NCBI RefSeq assembly: GCF_014844035.1
Contig: NZ_CP062159.1
Span: 3,286,001 to 3,350,000 of the forward strand
Source: Flavobacterium sp. MDT1-60
Lineage (GTDB): Bacteria > Bacteroidota > Bacteroidia > Flavobacteriales > Flavobacteriaceae
Length of the DNA: 64,000 bases
Direction: 5' to 3'
In this document: positions 41,100-50,185 of the stretch, one piece after another
How the letters are laid out: every line of letters starts with the position of its first letter
Numbering within the stretch: position 1 is the first letter of the stretch
The notes under the pieces: generated by a model
Seen by the model: only the letters and a program-made list of their open reading frames with translations
Database searches by the model: none
Told to the model about the DNA's origin: nothing
Translations under genes and position numbers: made by a program

Positions 41100-42275
41100 T
41101 TATTTAGTGTTCAATTCTGCTAACAATGTATCAACTTCTTTAGTATTCCAGGTCATTTCTGTACAAATGACTTTGGCATCATTAGCATATTGTAAAGCTG
41201 ATTTTTTGTCTTTAATTTTATTGTAAAGCCTTGCGACGAGCAAATTTCCGTCGTAAGAATCATTTAATTCTAAAGAATGTTTTACCCATAAAATAGATTT
41301 TTTTAGGCTTTCTGTATCGTTAATATGTTTCAAATAAGTTTGCCCGATATCTTTCAAAAAACTGGCATCATTCCAAACTAATTTCTGTGTGTTCTCTAGC
41401 GTCACTTTTTTATAAAACTGCCATTTTTCGGTTCTTTCAGCCAGAGTCAAATCAAATTTGAAAACCAAAGAATCTGTTTTTTGCAATCGAATAGATTTGG
41501 CAACTTCCCTTTTTTTATAGTAATTTACAGTATCTAAATTATCAACTAAAGGGCGAAGCAATTCGGTTACAATACTTTCTGTTTTACGATCTACACGACT
41601 CTGCGAAGCCACAGCAGCAAACTCTTTCTGGTGTTTTAAAACGTATTGAAATTCTCTCGAATTAATATCCGTCACGCCATTCGCGATGATTCTCCAATTG
41701 GTTTCACTAACCAATTGTGCATCAGATTGTGTTTTTAGATAAATATGCGTTGGAACAGATAAATCCGTTCGGTCTTTTCCCTTTTTTAGAGTATTCAAAT
41801 AAGTAAAAAACTTGGTAGAATTACTTGGGTCAGAAAGGAATTCTTTCTCTAAATAAGGCAATTGCATTCTTGAATTCAAGGCGTATTTTATTTCTGTCAT
41901 AAACTCGGCGGTTTTCATTTCGCCTTTCAACACATATAAAAGTGTTTCATTAGAATCTAAAAACAAAAAAGTAGGTAGTGATTTGGTATTGTATTTATTT
42001 TTAAGCGCCAATCCTTCTTCTTTCTCGATATTTTTCCAGATGCAAACATAGTTTTCCTTTAAAAAATTCATCACATTTGGATCACTAAAAACTTCTTTTT
42101 TCATCTGATTACAATGAGGGCACCATTCGGCATAAAGCATTATAAAAAGTGGTTTTCCTTCTGTTTTTGTGGTTTCTAAAGCTTTTTCATAAGGCGTATC
42201 GTCAGGAACAAATTGATTTTGTGACTTTATGGTTTGCATTGAAATACAAAGTAAAAAAAAATAGAGGATACGCAT
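41100..42275 (-). CDS. exported thioredoxin-fold protein with long C-terminal domain
   Basis: A 391-residue protein with signal peptide about 1-19 (ending IKSQ), then a thioredoxin-like domain with the active-site LYAEWCPHCNQMKKEVF (CPHC, C52 and C55). The rest (about 130-391) is largely helical with TPR-like repeats toward the end (DTESLKKSILWVKHSLELN, LYNKIKDKKSALQYANDAKVI). It probably reduces or monitors envelope disulfides; the thioredoxin domain is DUF953/DsbD-gamma-like. A -7 box TATATTTG (42310-42317) lies 34 bases upstream of the start. Stands alone. Confidence 0.9.
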   Translation of the reverse strand: MRILYFFLLCISMQTIKSQNQFVPDDTPYEKALETTKTEGKPLFIMLYAEWCPHCNQMKKEVFSDPNVMNFLKENYVCIWKNIEKEEGLALKNKYNTKSLPTFLFLDSNETLLYVLKGEMKTAEFMTEIKYALNSRMQLPYLEKEFLSDPSNSTKFFTYLNTLKKGKDRTDLSVPTHIYLKTQSDAQLVSETNWRIIANGVTDINSREFQYVLKHQKEFAAVASQSRVDRKTESIVTELLRPLVDNLDTVNYYKKREVAKSIRLQKTDSLVFKFDLTLAERTEKWQFYKKVTLENTQKLVWNDASFLKDIGQTYLKHINDTESLKKSILWVKHSLELNDSYDGNLLVARLYNKIKDKKSALQYANDAKVICTEMTWNTKEVDTLLAELNTK

Positions 42276-42447
42276 ATGAAGTTTATTTTGACAAAAAAAA
42301 ACGCTATTACAAATATATTTCCTTTTTCTAAAAACAGCCTTAATATCTTCCTAATTTATAAGTAAATCAAGTGTGAAGTTTGTAACTTTGTGATGTCAAA
42401 AAAAATCTTCAAGTTTAGATTTTCTTTAAAAGTAATACGCCATAAGA

Positions 42448-44109
42448 ATGATTTACCCCAAAATACCGCTTGCTCAAAGCATTATCGAAATTTGTTTAGC
42501 AAAAGGAATTACTAATATTATTATTTCTCCCGGATCAAGAAATGCTCCTCTAACTATTGGTTTTGCACAAAATCCTAACTTTACCTGTTATAGTATTGCA
42601 GATGAACGTTGCGCAGCCTTTTTTGCCCTAGGAATTGCACAGCAAACTAAAAAACCTACAGCAATTGTTTGCACTTCAGGTTCTGCGTTATTGAATTATT
42701 ATCCGGCTGTAGCCGAAGCCTTTTACAGTCAGATTCCATTGATTATAATTTCTGCAGATCGTCCTCAAAGTAAGATAGACATTGGTGACGGACAAACAAT
42801 TCGTCAGGAAAATGTTTTTCAGAATCATTCGGTTTTTAATGCCAATTTAACAGAAGAAACTTCTGAAGTAAATGATTTAAAAATCAACAAAGCCATAGAA
42901 ACAGCGATTCTTCAAAAAGGTCCGGTTCATATTAATGCACCTTTTGAAGAACCTTTATACGAGACTGTTTCAGCACTTTCTGTTCAACCAAAAATCACAA
43001 ATTCAGAAGAAATCCTCGGAACAAAAACTATTGAAAATATATCTGATTTTGTTTCAATCTGGAATTCATCCAAACGTAAACTAATCCTTGTTGGTGTTAA
43101 TGAAGCTAATGTTATAGAGGAGGAAATTATAGAAAATTTCGCAAAAGATCCGTCTGTTGTAGTGCTGACAGAAACGACTTCAAACCTACATCATCCTGAT
43201 TTTATTAATAGTATCGATACTTTAATTACGCCGTTTGATGATGTTGATTTTAAAGAGCTTAATCCAGATGTTTTAATAACTTTTGGTGGTATGATTGTAT
43301 CTAAACGTATAAAAGGATTCTTACGCAAACACAAACCAAAAGAGCATTGGCATATTGACACTTTACGGGCTTACGATACATTTAATGCTTTAACACAGCA
43401 TTTTGTAATGCAGCCAAATGACTTCTTTACCGATTTGTTTTCAAAAACAACTTATACAAAAAGTAGTTATGCTGAAAAAATTGGTAAAATTTACAATTTT
43501 CGTAAAATCAGAAGAAATGAATATCTGAAAAAAATCCCCTTTTCGGATTTTAAGGTTTTCGAAAAAGTCATTGAATCATTGCCTATAAACAGTCAGTTGC
43601 AAATTAGTAATAGTTCAGCTATACGTTATGCACAATTAATTCATATCGATCCTTCTATAGAAGTTTTTTGCAATAGAGGAACCAGCGGAATTGACGGCAG
43701 TACATCTACAGCAATAGGTGCTGCTGTAGGAAGTCAAAAGCAAAATGTCTTCATTACAGGAGATATTAGTTTCTTGTACGACAGCAATGCTTTATGGAAT
43801 TCGTTTATCCCAAAAAACTTCAAAATTATTTTGATCAATAATGGAGGAGGAGGAATTTTCAGAATCTTACCAGGTCATGAGGAAAAACCTGTTTTCAATA
43901 CGTATTTTGAAACTTCACATCATTTAACAGCGGAGCATTTGGCTAAAATGTATCAGTTTGATTATTTGACAGCTTCTGATACGGAATCGTTAGAAACTAG
44001 AATTGACAATTTATATTCGCAAAATGACAAACCAGTTATTCTGGAAATTTTTACACCAACTGTAGTAAATGATGTTATTCTAAAACAATATTTTAAAGAG
44101 CTGGTTTAA
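42448..44109 (+). CDS. menD: MenD, SEPHCHC synthase
   Basis: A 553-residue thiamine-diphosphate enzyme that joins isochorismate and 2-oxoglutarate (2-succinyl-5-enolpyruvyl-6-hydroxy-3-cyclohexene-1-carboxylate synthase), first committed step of menaquinone synthesis. Features: ISPGSRNAPL (26-35), the ThDP-activating Glu in ADERCAAFFAL (E53), CTSGSALLNYYPAVAEAF, the middle domain, and the C-terminal ThDP/Mg motif GDISFLYDSNALW...NNGGGGIF. Length matches MenD. A -7 box TAACTTTG (42383-42390) is 57 bases upstream. The other men genes lie further along the same strand but are not in one uninterrupted operon with it. Confidence 0.96.
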   Translation: MIYPKIPLAQSIIEICLAKGITNIIISPGSRNAPLTIGFAQNPNFTCYSIADERCAAFFALGIAQQTKKPTAIVCTSGSALLNYYPAVAEAFYSQIPLIIISADRPQSKIDIGDGQTIRQENVFQNHSVFNANLTEETSEVNDLKINKAIETAILQKGPVHINAPFEEPLYETVSALSVQPKITNSEEILGTKTIENISDFVSIWNSSKRKLILVGVNEANVIEEEIIENFAKDPSVVVLTETTSNLHHPDFINSIDTLITPFDDVDFKELNPDVLITFGGMIVSKRIKGFLRKHKPKEHWHIDTLRAYDTFNALTQHFVMQPNDFFTDLFSKTTYTKSSYAEKIGKIYNFRKIRRNEYLKKIPFSDFKVFEKVIESLPINSQLQISNSSAIRYAQLIHIDPSIEVFCNRGTSGIDGSTSTAIGAAVGSQKQNVFITGDISFLYDSNALWNSFIPKNFKIILINNGGGGIFRILPGHEEKPVFNTYFETSHHLTAEHLAKMYQFDYLTASDTESLETRIDNLYSQNDKPVILEIFTPTVVNDVILKQYFKELV

Positions 44110-44122
44110 ACTAGTATAAAAG

Positions 44123-44146
44123 AAAAGCGCCTGTTGGCGCTTTTTT
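44123..44146 (+). terminator. terminator of menD
   Basis: AAAAGCGCC (44123-44131) pairs with GGCGCTTTT (44136-44144); TGTT loop, six T follow. Also lies beyond the end of the convergent M28 peptidase gene. Confidence 0.85.
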
Positions 44147-44158
44147 ATTGAAACAAAT

Positions 44159-45508
44159 CTAACGAATCGGGATTGGAAATACCGGTATACTGGCATGACC
44201 TAAAGCATCTACTGTCTGTACTGTAAAGAAATAATTGTCTTTAGAATAAGGAATCTCGGCTTTCGTATCTTTTACAAAAAATGTTTTTTCCCAATGTGAT
44301 GAAGAGGTTTCTCTCATCAAAATCTGATAACCAAACTGAGGCTTGTCTTCCGGAGCACTCCAAATTAATGTAGAGGAATTAGAAAGGTTTTTAACTTCAA
44401 TTCCAACATTTACCGGAGCTTTTGGAGACCACGCCAGATTAGCTAAAACCGCTAAATTGGCACAGGCATTTTTTCTTAAATAATCGAAATCCATAAATTC
44501 AGGAAGATCGCCATATTTTATATTGTTCTCCGTTCTTAAATCCTGATGCTGGTGATCAAAATTTTCATTCATTTCACAAAAACGAACGGCTGTAAATCCG
44601 TTTTGACTAAAAGGAGTATGATCTCCTCCGCGTAAAAAACGATCGTTTCTGTATACTAATTTTACAGAAAGCTGATCCACATATTGTTCAGTAGTTGTTT
44701 TAATATAACGCGCCAATAATCTGGACGGGCTGTCATTATCACGATTAATTGATTTACGCATTTTAGCTTCATCTTCAGTTTCTAAAAACGGGATAGTTTC
44801 ACTAAAAACTCTAATTTGTGTATTATCTCTTAAATTAGTTCCGCTGGATAAACTGTTTCCAATCATGTCGTTATTCAGCATGGCGATGATATTCCAGTTT
44901 GATTCTTTAGCAAATTCAGCCAAATGGCGGGCACCAATAAGTCCTTGTTCTTCGCCAACAACAGCAACAAAAATAATGGTTGCCGGAAAAGATCTTTTAC
45001 TCATAATCTTAGCTAATTCAATAACGGCTGCAACACCAGATCCGTCGTCATTAGCACCAGGCGCGTCCGATTTTACATTCATTACGTCGGAAACGCGTGA
45101 ATCAAGATGTCCACTAATAATAAGCACACGATTATCATTAGGGTCAGTTCCTTTTAAAATGGCCATGACATTTCCAAGTTGGCTGTCTACTTTTACCCGT
45201 TTTCCGTCTGCTTTAACCGTAAAATAATCTATTGTAGAAGTTAATCTTCCACCAGATTCTAAGGCATATTTGTCAAACTCAGATTTTACCCATTGCTGTG
45301 CTGCTCCAATTCCTTTTGTTTTGCTTTTTGTATCACTTAAAGTATGTCTGGTTCCAAAAGTTACCAGTTTTCGAACAGTTGCTTCGAGGTTTTCGGATTT
45401 AACTTCTGAAATCATCTTTTTAATTTCCGGATCTTCAGCAACCTGCGAAATACCGATCTGAGAAAATAGTAAAAAGGCAAAAACGAAGTAAAAAGTAATT
45501 TTTTTCAT
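44159..45508 (-). CDS. secreted M28-family zinc aminopeptidase
   Basis: A 449-residue exported peptidase: signal peptide about 1-21 (ending GISQ), M28 catalytic domain with zinc ligands visible as ISGHLDSR (H134), PGANDDGSGVA (D154), VAVVGEEQG (E186, E187), LNNDMIG (D214) and RGGDHTPF (His). The C-terminal part (about 360-449) is a fibronectin III-like beta domain (VNVGIEVKNLSNSSTLIWSAP). The family removes N-terminal residues or cleaves dipeptides. A -7 box TAAATTTG (45533-45540) lies upstream. Convergent with menD. Confidence 0.93.
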   Translation of the reverse strand: MKKITFYFVFAFLLFSQIGISQVAEDPEIKKMISEVKSENLEATVRKLVTFGTRHTLSDTKSKTKGIGAAQQWVKSEFDKYALESGGRLTSTIDYFTVKADGKRVKVDSQLGNVMAILKGTDPNDNRVLIISGHLDSRVSDVMNVKSDAPGANDDGSGVAAVIELAKIMSKRSFPATIIFVAVVGEEQGLIGARHLAEFAKESNWNIIAMLNNDMIGNSLSSGTNLRDNTQIRVFSETIPFLETEDEAKMRKSINRDNDSPSRLLARYIKTTTEQYVDQLSVKLVYRNDRFLRGGDHTPFSQNGFTAVRFCEMNENFDHQHQDLRTENNIKYGDLPEFMDFDYLRKNACANLAVLANLAWSPKAPVNVGIEVKNLSNSSTLIWSAPEDKPQFGYQILMRETSSSHWEKTFFVKDTKAEIPYSKDNYFFTVQTVDALGHASIPVFPIPIR

Positions 45509-45673
45509 TGATTTGGAGTTGATTTACGTTCTCAAATTTAATTAAAAAGCACAAAGTATAATAAGAAGCATCTTGCTTTTTTTTAATTCAAAATATTTTT
45601 CGGTTTACCATTTTCAAACTTCGTACATTTGCAGCTGGAAACTTAGTCATTTATCGACTCAGAACTTAAGAAT

Positions 45674-46531
45674 ATGATTGAAATAGGAAAATACAATACA
45701 CTTACCATATTACGCGATACCAAAGTTGGTTTATTTTTAGGAAATCCTGAAAAAGACCCGGAAGGAATTCACGATATATTATTACCGAATAAATACGTTC
45801 CAAATGAATTTGAAATAGGCGAGGAGCTTATAGTTTTCGTTTATTTGGACCACGAACAACGTCCTGTTGCAACAACATTAGAGCCTTATATTTTATTGAA
45901 TGAATTTGCACTTTTAAGAGTAAATTATATCAATCAGGTTGGTGCCTTTATGGATTGGGGAATGGAGAAAGATATCCTTGTTCCTTTTAAAGAACAGGCG
46001 CGTCCAATGGAAAAAGGAAAACGTTATTTGGTTTACCTTTATATGGATGAAAAAACCAATCGTTTGGTGGCTTCAAGTAAATTGAACCAATTTTTGTCAA
46101 ACGATCAGCTTACAGTTGAAAAAGGAGAAGAAGTCGATTTGATAGTTTCACACATTACCGAATTAGGTATTAATGTTATCATCAATGAACAGCACAAAGG
46201 TTTGTTGTATAAAGATGAAGTTTACGATGACGCGATCAGAACCGGAGACAGAATGATTGGTTTTATTAAAAACATTCGTCCTGATAATAAAATAGATGTT
46301 GCACTACAAGTACAAGGTTATCAAAGTATTGAGCCAAATGCAGAGAAAATTCTGGATGAATTACGTGCTAATCGTGGTTTCCTGAGACTAAATGATGCAT
46401 CACATCCTGAAGACATTAAAACAGTTTTGAAAATGAGTAAAAAAACCTTCAAAAAAGCAATTGGAGCTTTATACAAAGATAAACTCATCGAAATCAAAGA
46501 AGACGGGATTTATCTGGTAAAAGAAAATTAG
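45674..46531 (+). CDS. cvfB: CvfB-type RNA-binding protein (S1 domains)
   Basis: A 285-residue cytoplasmic protein with tandem S1-like beta-barrel RNA-binding domains and a C-terminal winged helix (MSKKTFKKAIGALYKDKLIEIKEDGIYLV), the exact layout of CvfB/YitL. Visible S1 segments: VGLFLGNPEKDPEGIHDILLPNKYVP, VGAFMDWGMEKDILVPFKEQ and LGINVIINEQHKGLLYKDEVYD. CvfB affects virulence and gene expression in Gram-positives; its RNA target here is unknown. A -7 box TACATTTG (45624-45631) precedes it. Confidence 0.94.
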   Translation: MIEIGKYNTLTILRDTKVGLFLGNPEKDPEGIHDILLPNKYVPNEFEIGEELIVFVYLDHEQRPVATTLEPYILLNEFALLRVNYINQVGAFMDWGMEKDILVPFKEQARPMEKGKRYLVYLYMDEKTNRLVASSKLNQFLSNDQLTVEKGEEVDLIVSHITELGINVIINEQHKGLLYKDEVYDDAIRTGDRMIGFIKNIRPDNKIDVALQVQGYQSIEPNAEKILDELRANRGFLRLNDASHPEDIKTVLKMSKKTFKKAIGALYKDKLIEIKEDGIYLVKEN

Positions 46532-46540
46532 AAAGTTCTT

Positions 46541-46580
46541 AAAATTCCAATGCATTCGCTGTTATTGGAATTTGGAATTT
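46541..46580 (+). repeat. AAATTCCAA-type hairpin, copy 3
   Basis: AAATTCCAA (46542-46550) pairs with TTGGAATTT (46565-46573); the right side goes on with TTGGAATTTGGAATTTTTTT, as in the copies at 1490 and 12644. It follows the cvfB stop as a likely terminator. Confidence 0.7.
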
Positions 46581-46616
46581 TTTTATTGAAATTTTATTTA
46601 GAGAATTATTTAAACA

Positions 46617-46652
46617 AGAAAGGCTGCCCATTACAAGCAGCCTTTCTCTTTT
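46617..46652 (+). terminator. second terminator after cvfB
   Basis: AGAAAGGCTGC (46617-46627) pairs with GCAGCCTTTCT (46637-46647) with a 9-base loop, followed by CTTTTT. Confidence 0.82.
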
Positions 46653-47308
46653 TATTCAGTTTTAAAAAAAATTGTAATTAAAAAAAAACAGAAATAAAAT
46701 AATTCGAATCCATTAAAAGAATAACAACTTTATAAATTTTAGGAGTTACGCTCTCATCTGGTATGTCTTTAAACAATCAATACGTTCATCTTAAAAGCAA
46801 AAAATCAATTTCGCGGCTAATCCATTTGGTTGATAAATAACTTATAGAATGTTTTGGTTAGCATTTTCTTCTTTTTCGTAATCAATCTTATACTAATTAC
46901 TTAAACAATTCTAGCATTTAACCTTAGGTGCTACTATCTCTTTTTTGAAGTTTTAACAAACGCAAAAATCATTTGCTCATTAGTTAAAGGTTTACTAATA
47001 AAAACCGTAAAAAAATGAGCGACAAAATTTTTAATTTTTCTCAAAAAAAGTCATTTTTTAGGTTAATAAATCAGTGAAAGAAAATCAATCATAAATCAGT
47101 GAAATAAAATGTATCTCATTGATTTCTAGGGTGTAAAATTACTTAATTATTTTTGAAATCCAATGTTAAATAATGTTATTTTTTGTAAGTAAATAGTATT
47201 TGCCACTTTCTAAAGTTATTTTCACGCAGACTTAAGCCGATTTGAGTAGGTAAAAATGTAAAAATGCTTTATTTTTACACTATAATTATTAAAACTAAAC
47301 AAATAGAA
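46653..47308. other. 656-base AT-rich intergenic stretch upstream of menB
   Basis: No intact gene. It holds a minus-strand relic (46934-47050) with a receiver-domain-like ending and short A/T-rich repeats such as AAATCAGTGAAA (twice near 47069-47105). No consensus promoter for menB could be found near its ATG. Confidence 0.55.
46934..47050 (-). pseudogene. remnant resembling the C-terminus of a response-regulator receiver domain
   Basis: A minus-strand open frame ending at TAG 46934-46936 reads FTVFISKPLTNEQMIFAFVKTSKKR. The FISKPL with Lys-Pro and the following helix-like end resemble the last strand and helix of a receiver domain. There is no matching upstream part, so it would be a fragment. 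Weak: based on one motif in AT-rich sequence. Confidence 0.3.
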
Positions 47309-48142
47309 ATGGATTGGATTACTGCCAGAGAATTTGAAGATATAACCTATAAAAAATGTAATGGAGTTGCAAGAATAGCATTTAACAGACCTAATGTTAG
47401 AAACGCTTTCCGCCCAAAAACAACTTCAGAATTATACCAGGCTTTTTACGATGCACAAGAAGATACTTCGATAGGAGTAGTGTTACTTTCTGCTGAAGGC
47501 CCATCAACTAAAGATGGCGTTTATTCTTTTTGCAGTGGTGGCGATCAAAATGCTCGTGGACATCAGGGTTATGTAGGTGAAGACGGACAACATCGTTTGA
47601 ATATTCTGGAAGTACAACGTTTAATTCGTTTTATGCCAAAAGTGGTTATTGCTGTTGTTCCGGGTTGGGCTGTTGGTGGTGGACATAGTTTGCATGTGGT
47701 TTGCGATATGACTTTAGCCAGTAAAGAACACGCTATTTTTAAACAAACAGATGCTGATGTTACCAGTTTTGATGGTGGTTACGGATCAGCTTATTTAGCA
47801 AAAATGGTGGGTCAGAAAAAAGCCCGTGAGATTTTCTTTTTAGGAAGAAACTATTCAGCTCAGGAAGCAATGGATATGGGAATGGTAAATGCTGTTATTC
47901 CTCACGACGAACTTGAGGCTACTGCTTACGAATGGGCTCAGGAAATTCTTCAAAAATCACCAACTTCTATAAAAATGCTAAAATTCGCCATGAACCTTAC
48001 AGACGACGGAATGGTAGGACAGCAGGTTTTCGCCGGAGAAGCAACTCGTTTAGCCTACATGACTGAAGAAGCAAAAGAAGGCAGAAATGCATTTTTGGAA
48101 AAAAGAAAACCAAATTTCGGAGAAAATAAGTGGCTTCCTTAA
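47309..48142 (+). CDS. menB: MenB, 1,4-dihydroxy-2-naphthoyl-CoA synthase
   Basis: A 277-residue crotonase-fold enzyme that cyclises O-succinylbenzoyl-CoA. Landmarks: MDWITAREFEDITYKK, ARIAFNRPNVRNAFRPKTTSELYQAF, the active-site CSGGDQNARGHQGYVG, VVPGWAVGGGHSLHVVCDMT, and FKQTDADVTSFDGGYGSAYLAKMVGQKKAREIFFLGR. The ATG at 47309 (MDWIT) is the family start, 45 bases into a longer ORF. It is followed by menA after about 110 bases containing a CAGTC hairpin. Length and motifs are those of MenB. Confidence 0.95.
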   Translation: MDWITAREFEDITYKKCNGVARIAFNRPNVRNAFRPKTTSELYQAFYDAQEDTSIGVVLLSAEGPSTKDGVYSFCSGGDQNARGHQGYVGEDGQHRLNILEVQRLIRFMPKVVIAVVPGWAVGGGHSLHVVCDMTLASKEHAIFKQTDADVTSFDGGYGSAYLAKMVGQKKAREIFFLGRNYSAQEAMDMGMVNAVIPHDELEATAYEWAQEILQKSPTSIKMLKFAMNLTDDGMVGQQVFAGEATRLAYMTEEAKEGRNAFLEKRKPNFGENKWLP

Positions 48143-48152
48143 AAATAGTAAT

Positions 48153-48202
48153 CAGTCTCAGTCACAGTCTCAGTACTAAACTGCTTACTGCGACTGCGAC
48201 TG
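48153..48202. repeat. CAGTC-rich imperfect inverted repeat
   Basis: CAGTCTCAGTCACAGT (48153-48168) versus ACTGCGACTGCGACTG (48187-48202): the arms match at 14 of 16 positions. It lies between menB and menA. Each arm is itself an iteration of a six-base CAGTCN unit. Confidence 0.65.
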
Positions 48203-48251
48203 AAAACTCTTAAAGAACCTGAAACAAAATTTAAAAACTAAACAAAACAGA

Positions 48252-49214
48252 ATGAAACATTGGATTGAAGCCGCCAGACTGCGCACATTGCCTTTATCAG
48301 TTTCCGGAATTATAGTAGGAAGTATATACGCCTTATCAAACCCAACCGCAACTATCAATACACCAACTGAAGTTTTCAGCTGGAAAATTTTTGGTTTTGC
48401 ACTTTTAACCACACTTGGTTTACAGGTTTTATCCAATTTTGCAAATGATTACGGAGATGGGGTAAAAGGCACAGACAATGAAGATCGCGTTGGTCCGCAA
48501 CGTGCCATTCAGAGTGGAGTGATAACGCCTCAGGCTATGAAAAAAGCGATAATCATTACGACTGCGCTGACTCTATTATCAGCAATCATTTTGATTTACT
48601 TTGCTTTTGGAGAAAGTAATTTTGGCTATTCAATTTTCTTTTTATTATTGGGAATCGCTGCAATTGTTTCGGCAATTCGTTATACAGTAGGGAATTCAGC
48701 TTACGGATACAGAGGTTTTGGAGACGTTTTTGTTTTCATTTTCTTCGGATTAGTAAGTACTTTGGGTGTTAACTTTTTATACTCAAAAGAAGTAGATCCA
48801 CTTTTAATTTTACCGGCAATCTCTATAGGATTATTTAGCGTTGGGGTTTTAAATCTGAACAATATGCGTGATGAAGAATCAGACAAAAAATCAGGAAAAA
48901 ATACCATCGTAGTCCAGATTGGTGGTGCAAAAGCTAAAATTTATCATTTTACATTGATCATTACAGCGATGCTTTTAGTGGTTGTTTTTGCCATTTTGAG
49001 CGATTATCGTTTCGATCAATATTTGTTTTTATTGGCTTACATTCCTTTAACTAAACATTTAATTACCGTTTATAAAAATCAAAATCCAAAGCTTTTAGAT
49101 CCGGAATTAAAAAAACTGGCGTTAAGCACTTTCTTGCTTTCAATATTATTGACAGTTTGTATGATTTCATTAATTTCAGACATCATTGTTAATCTTTTCT
49201 TAGGCGGAAGATAA
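48252..49214 (+). CDS. menA: MenA, 1,4-dihydroxy-2-naphthoate prenyltransferase
   Basis: A 320-residue membrane enzyme with eight to nine helices that attaches the polyprenyl tail to DHNA. UbiA/MenA motifs: NFANDYGDGVKGTDNEDRVGP (Asp-rich, about residues 65-85), and NNMRDEESDKKSGKNTIVVQIG (second Asp-rich, about 206-227). Nothing follows except UPF0173 28 bases downstream. MenA rather than UbiA by context (menB immediately upstream) and by the two motifs. Confidence 0.94.
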   Translation: MKHWIEAARLRTLPLSVSGIIVGSIYALSNPTATINTPTEVFSWKIFGFALLTTLGLQVLSNFANDYGDGVKGTDNEDRVGPQRAIQSGVITPQAMKKAIIITTALTLLSAIILIYFAFGESNFGYSIFFLLLGIAAIVSAIRYTVGNSAYGYRGFGDVFVFIFFGLVSTLGVNFLYSKEVDPLLILPAISIGLFSVGVLNLNNMRDEESDKKSGKNTIVVQIGGAKAKIYHFTLIITAMLLVVVFAILSDYRFDQYLFLLAYIPLTKHLITVYKNQNPKLLDPELKKLALSTFLLSILLTVCMISLISDIIVNLFLGGR

Positions 49215-49241
49215 AAAAGTACAACTTTAAATTGCTATAAA

Positions 49242-49919
49242 ATGAAAATTACATTCTACGGACACGCTTCTTTAGGTATCGAAGTTGGAGGAAAACATAT
49301 CATTGTTGATCCTTTTATTACAGGAAATCCACAGGCTTCGGCAATCGATATAAACACATTAAAAGCTGATTATATTTTACTTACGCATGCGCACGGCGAT
49401 CACGTTTTAGACGTTGAAGCTATTGCAAATCGCACCAATGCTGTAATTGTTTCTAATGCAGAAATAACCAGTTATTATGCCAAATTAGGTCATAAAGCAC
49501 ACCCGATGAATCACGGTGGAAGCTGGAAATTCGATTTTGGAATAGTAAAATATGTAAACGCCATTCACTCAAGTTCTTTTCCTGACGGAAGTTACGGTGG
49601 AAATCCTGGAGGTTTTGTTATTGAAGGAGAACACAAAAATATCTACATTGCGGGTGACACAGCTCTTACAATGGATATGAAACTGATCCCGATGCGTACC
49701 AAATTAGATTTGGCTATTCTTCCAATCGGAAACAATTTTACTATGGATGTTGAAGATGCCATCATTGCGTCTGATTTTGTGGAATGCGATAAAATCCTAG
49801 GCTATCATTTTGATACTTTTGGTTATATCGAAATCAATCATGAAGAATCGATTCGCAAATTTTTCGATAAAGGAAAAGATTTAATGCTTTTGGAAATCGG
49901 AGAATCTATTGAATTGTAA
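49242..49919 (+). CDS. UPF0173/UlaG-like metallo-beta-lactamase-fold hydrolase
   Basis: A 225-residue protein with the MBL-fold metal motif LTHAHGDHVLD (HxHxDH, about 49-59) and an N-terminal ITFYGHASLGIEVGGKHIIVDPFITGNP. Further ligands lie in MNHGGSW, IAGDTALT and HFDTFG. UPF0173 members act as metal-dependent hydrolases with unclear substrates. It starts 28 bases after menA and is likely co-transcribed, but a role in menaquinone synthesis is not known. Confidence 0.92.
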   Translation: MKITFYGHASLGIEVGGKHIIVDPFITGNPQASAIDINTLKADYILLTHAHGDHVLDVEAIANRTNAVIVSNAEITSYYAKLGHKAHPMNHGGSWKFDFGIVKYVNAIHSSSFPDGSYGGNPGGFVIEGEHKNIYIAGDTALTMDMKLIPMRTKLDLAILPIGNNFTMDVEDAIIASDFVECDKILGYHFDTFGYIEINHEESIRKFFDKGKDLMLLEIGESIEL

Positions 49920-49934
49920 TTAGTTAAGTTTACA

Positions 49935-50125
49935 GATATTATCCTGAGCGGAGTCGAAGGATAAGGAGCTATTTCCCGCTTTCGGCTATATCTTTTTTGA
50001 GGCGATGAAAAATCACCTCAAAAAAAGGATACCGCCTCTATCGGGGCTAGGGCAGCAGGTTTCAAAAGAAATATTTGGCATAATTTATGTCATTTCGACG
50101 GAGGAGAAATGACAAATCTGACGTT
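49935..50125. repeat. cluster of dispersed intergenic hairpin repeats
   Basis: Three elements in the gap: ATCCTGAGCGGAGTCGAAGG (49941-49960, ending ...AT), TTTTTTGAGG/CCTCAAAAAA (49993-50002 with 50016-50025) and GTCATTTC/GAAATGAC (50089-50096 with 50106-50113). The GCGATGAAAAATCAC section recurs as GCGATGAGAAATCAC at 59198-59212. No gene present. Confidence 0.7.
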
Positions 50126-50185
50126 TAAAATTAGTTTTATTATAGAATATTCGTGAATCCTACTTAAAAACTTATTACAAGAAAT

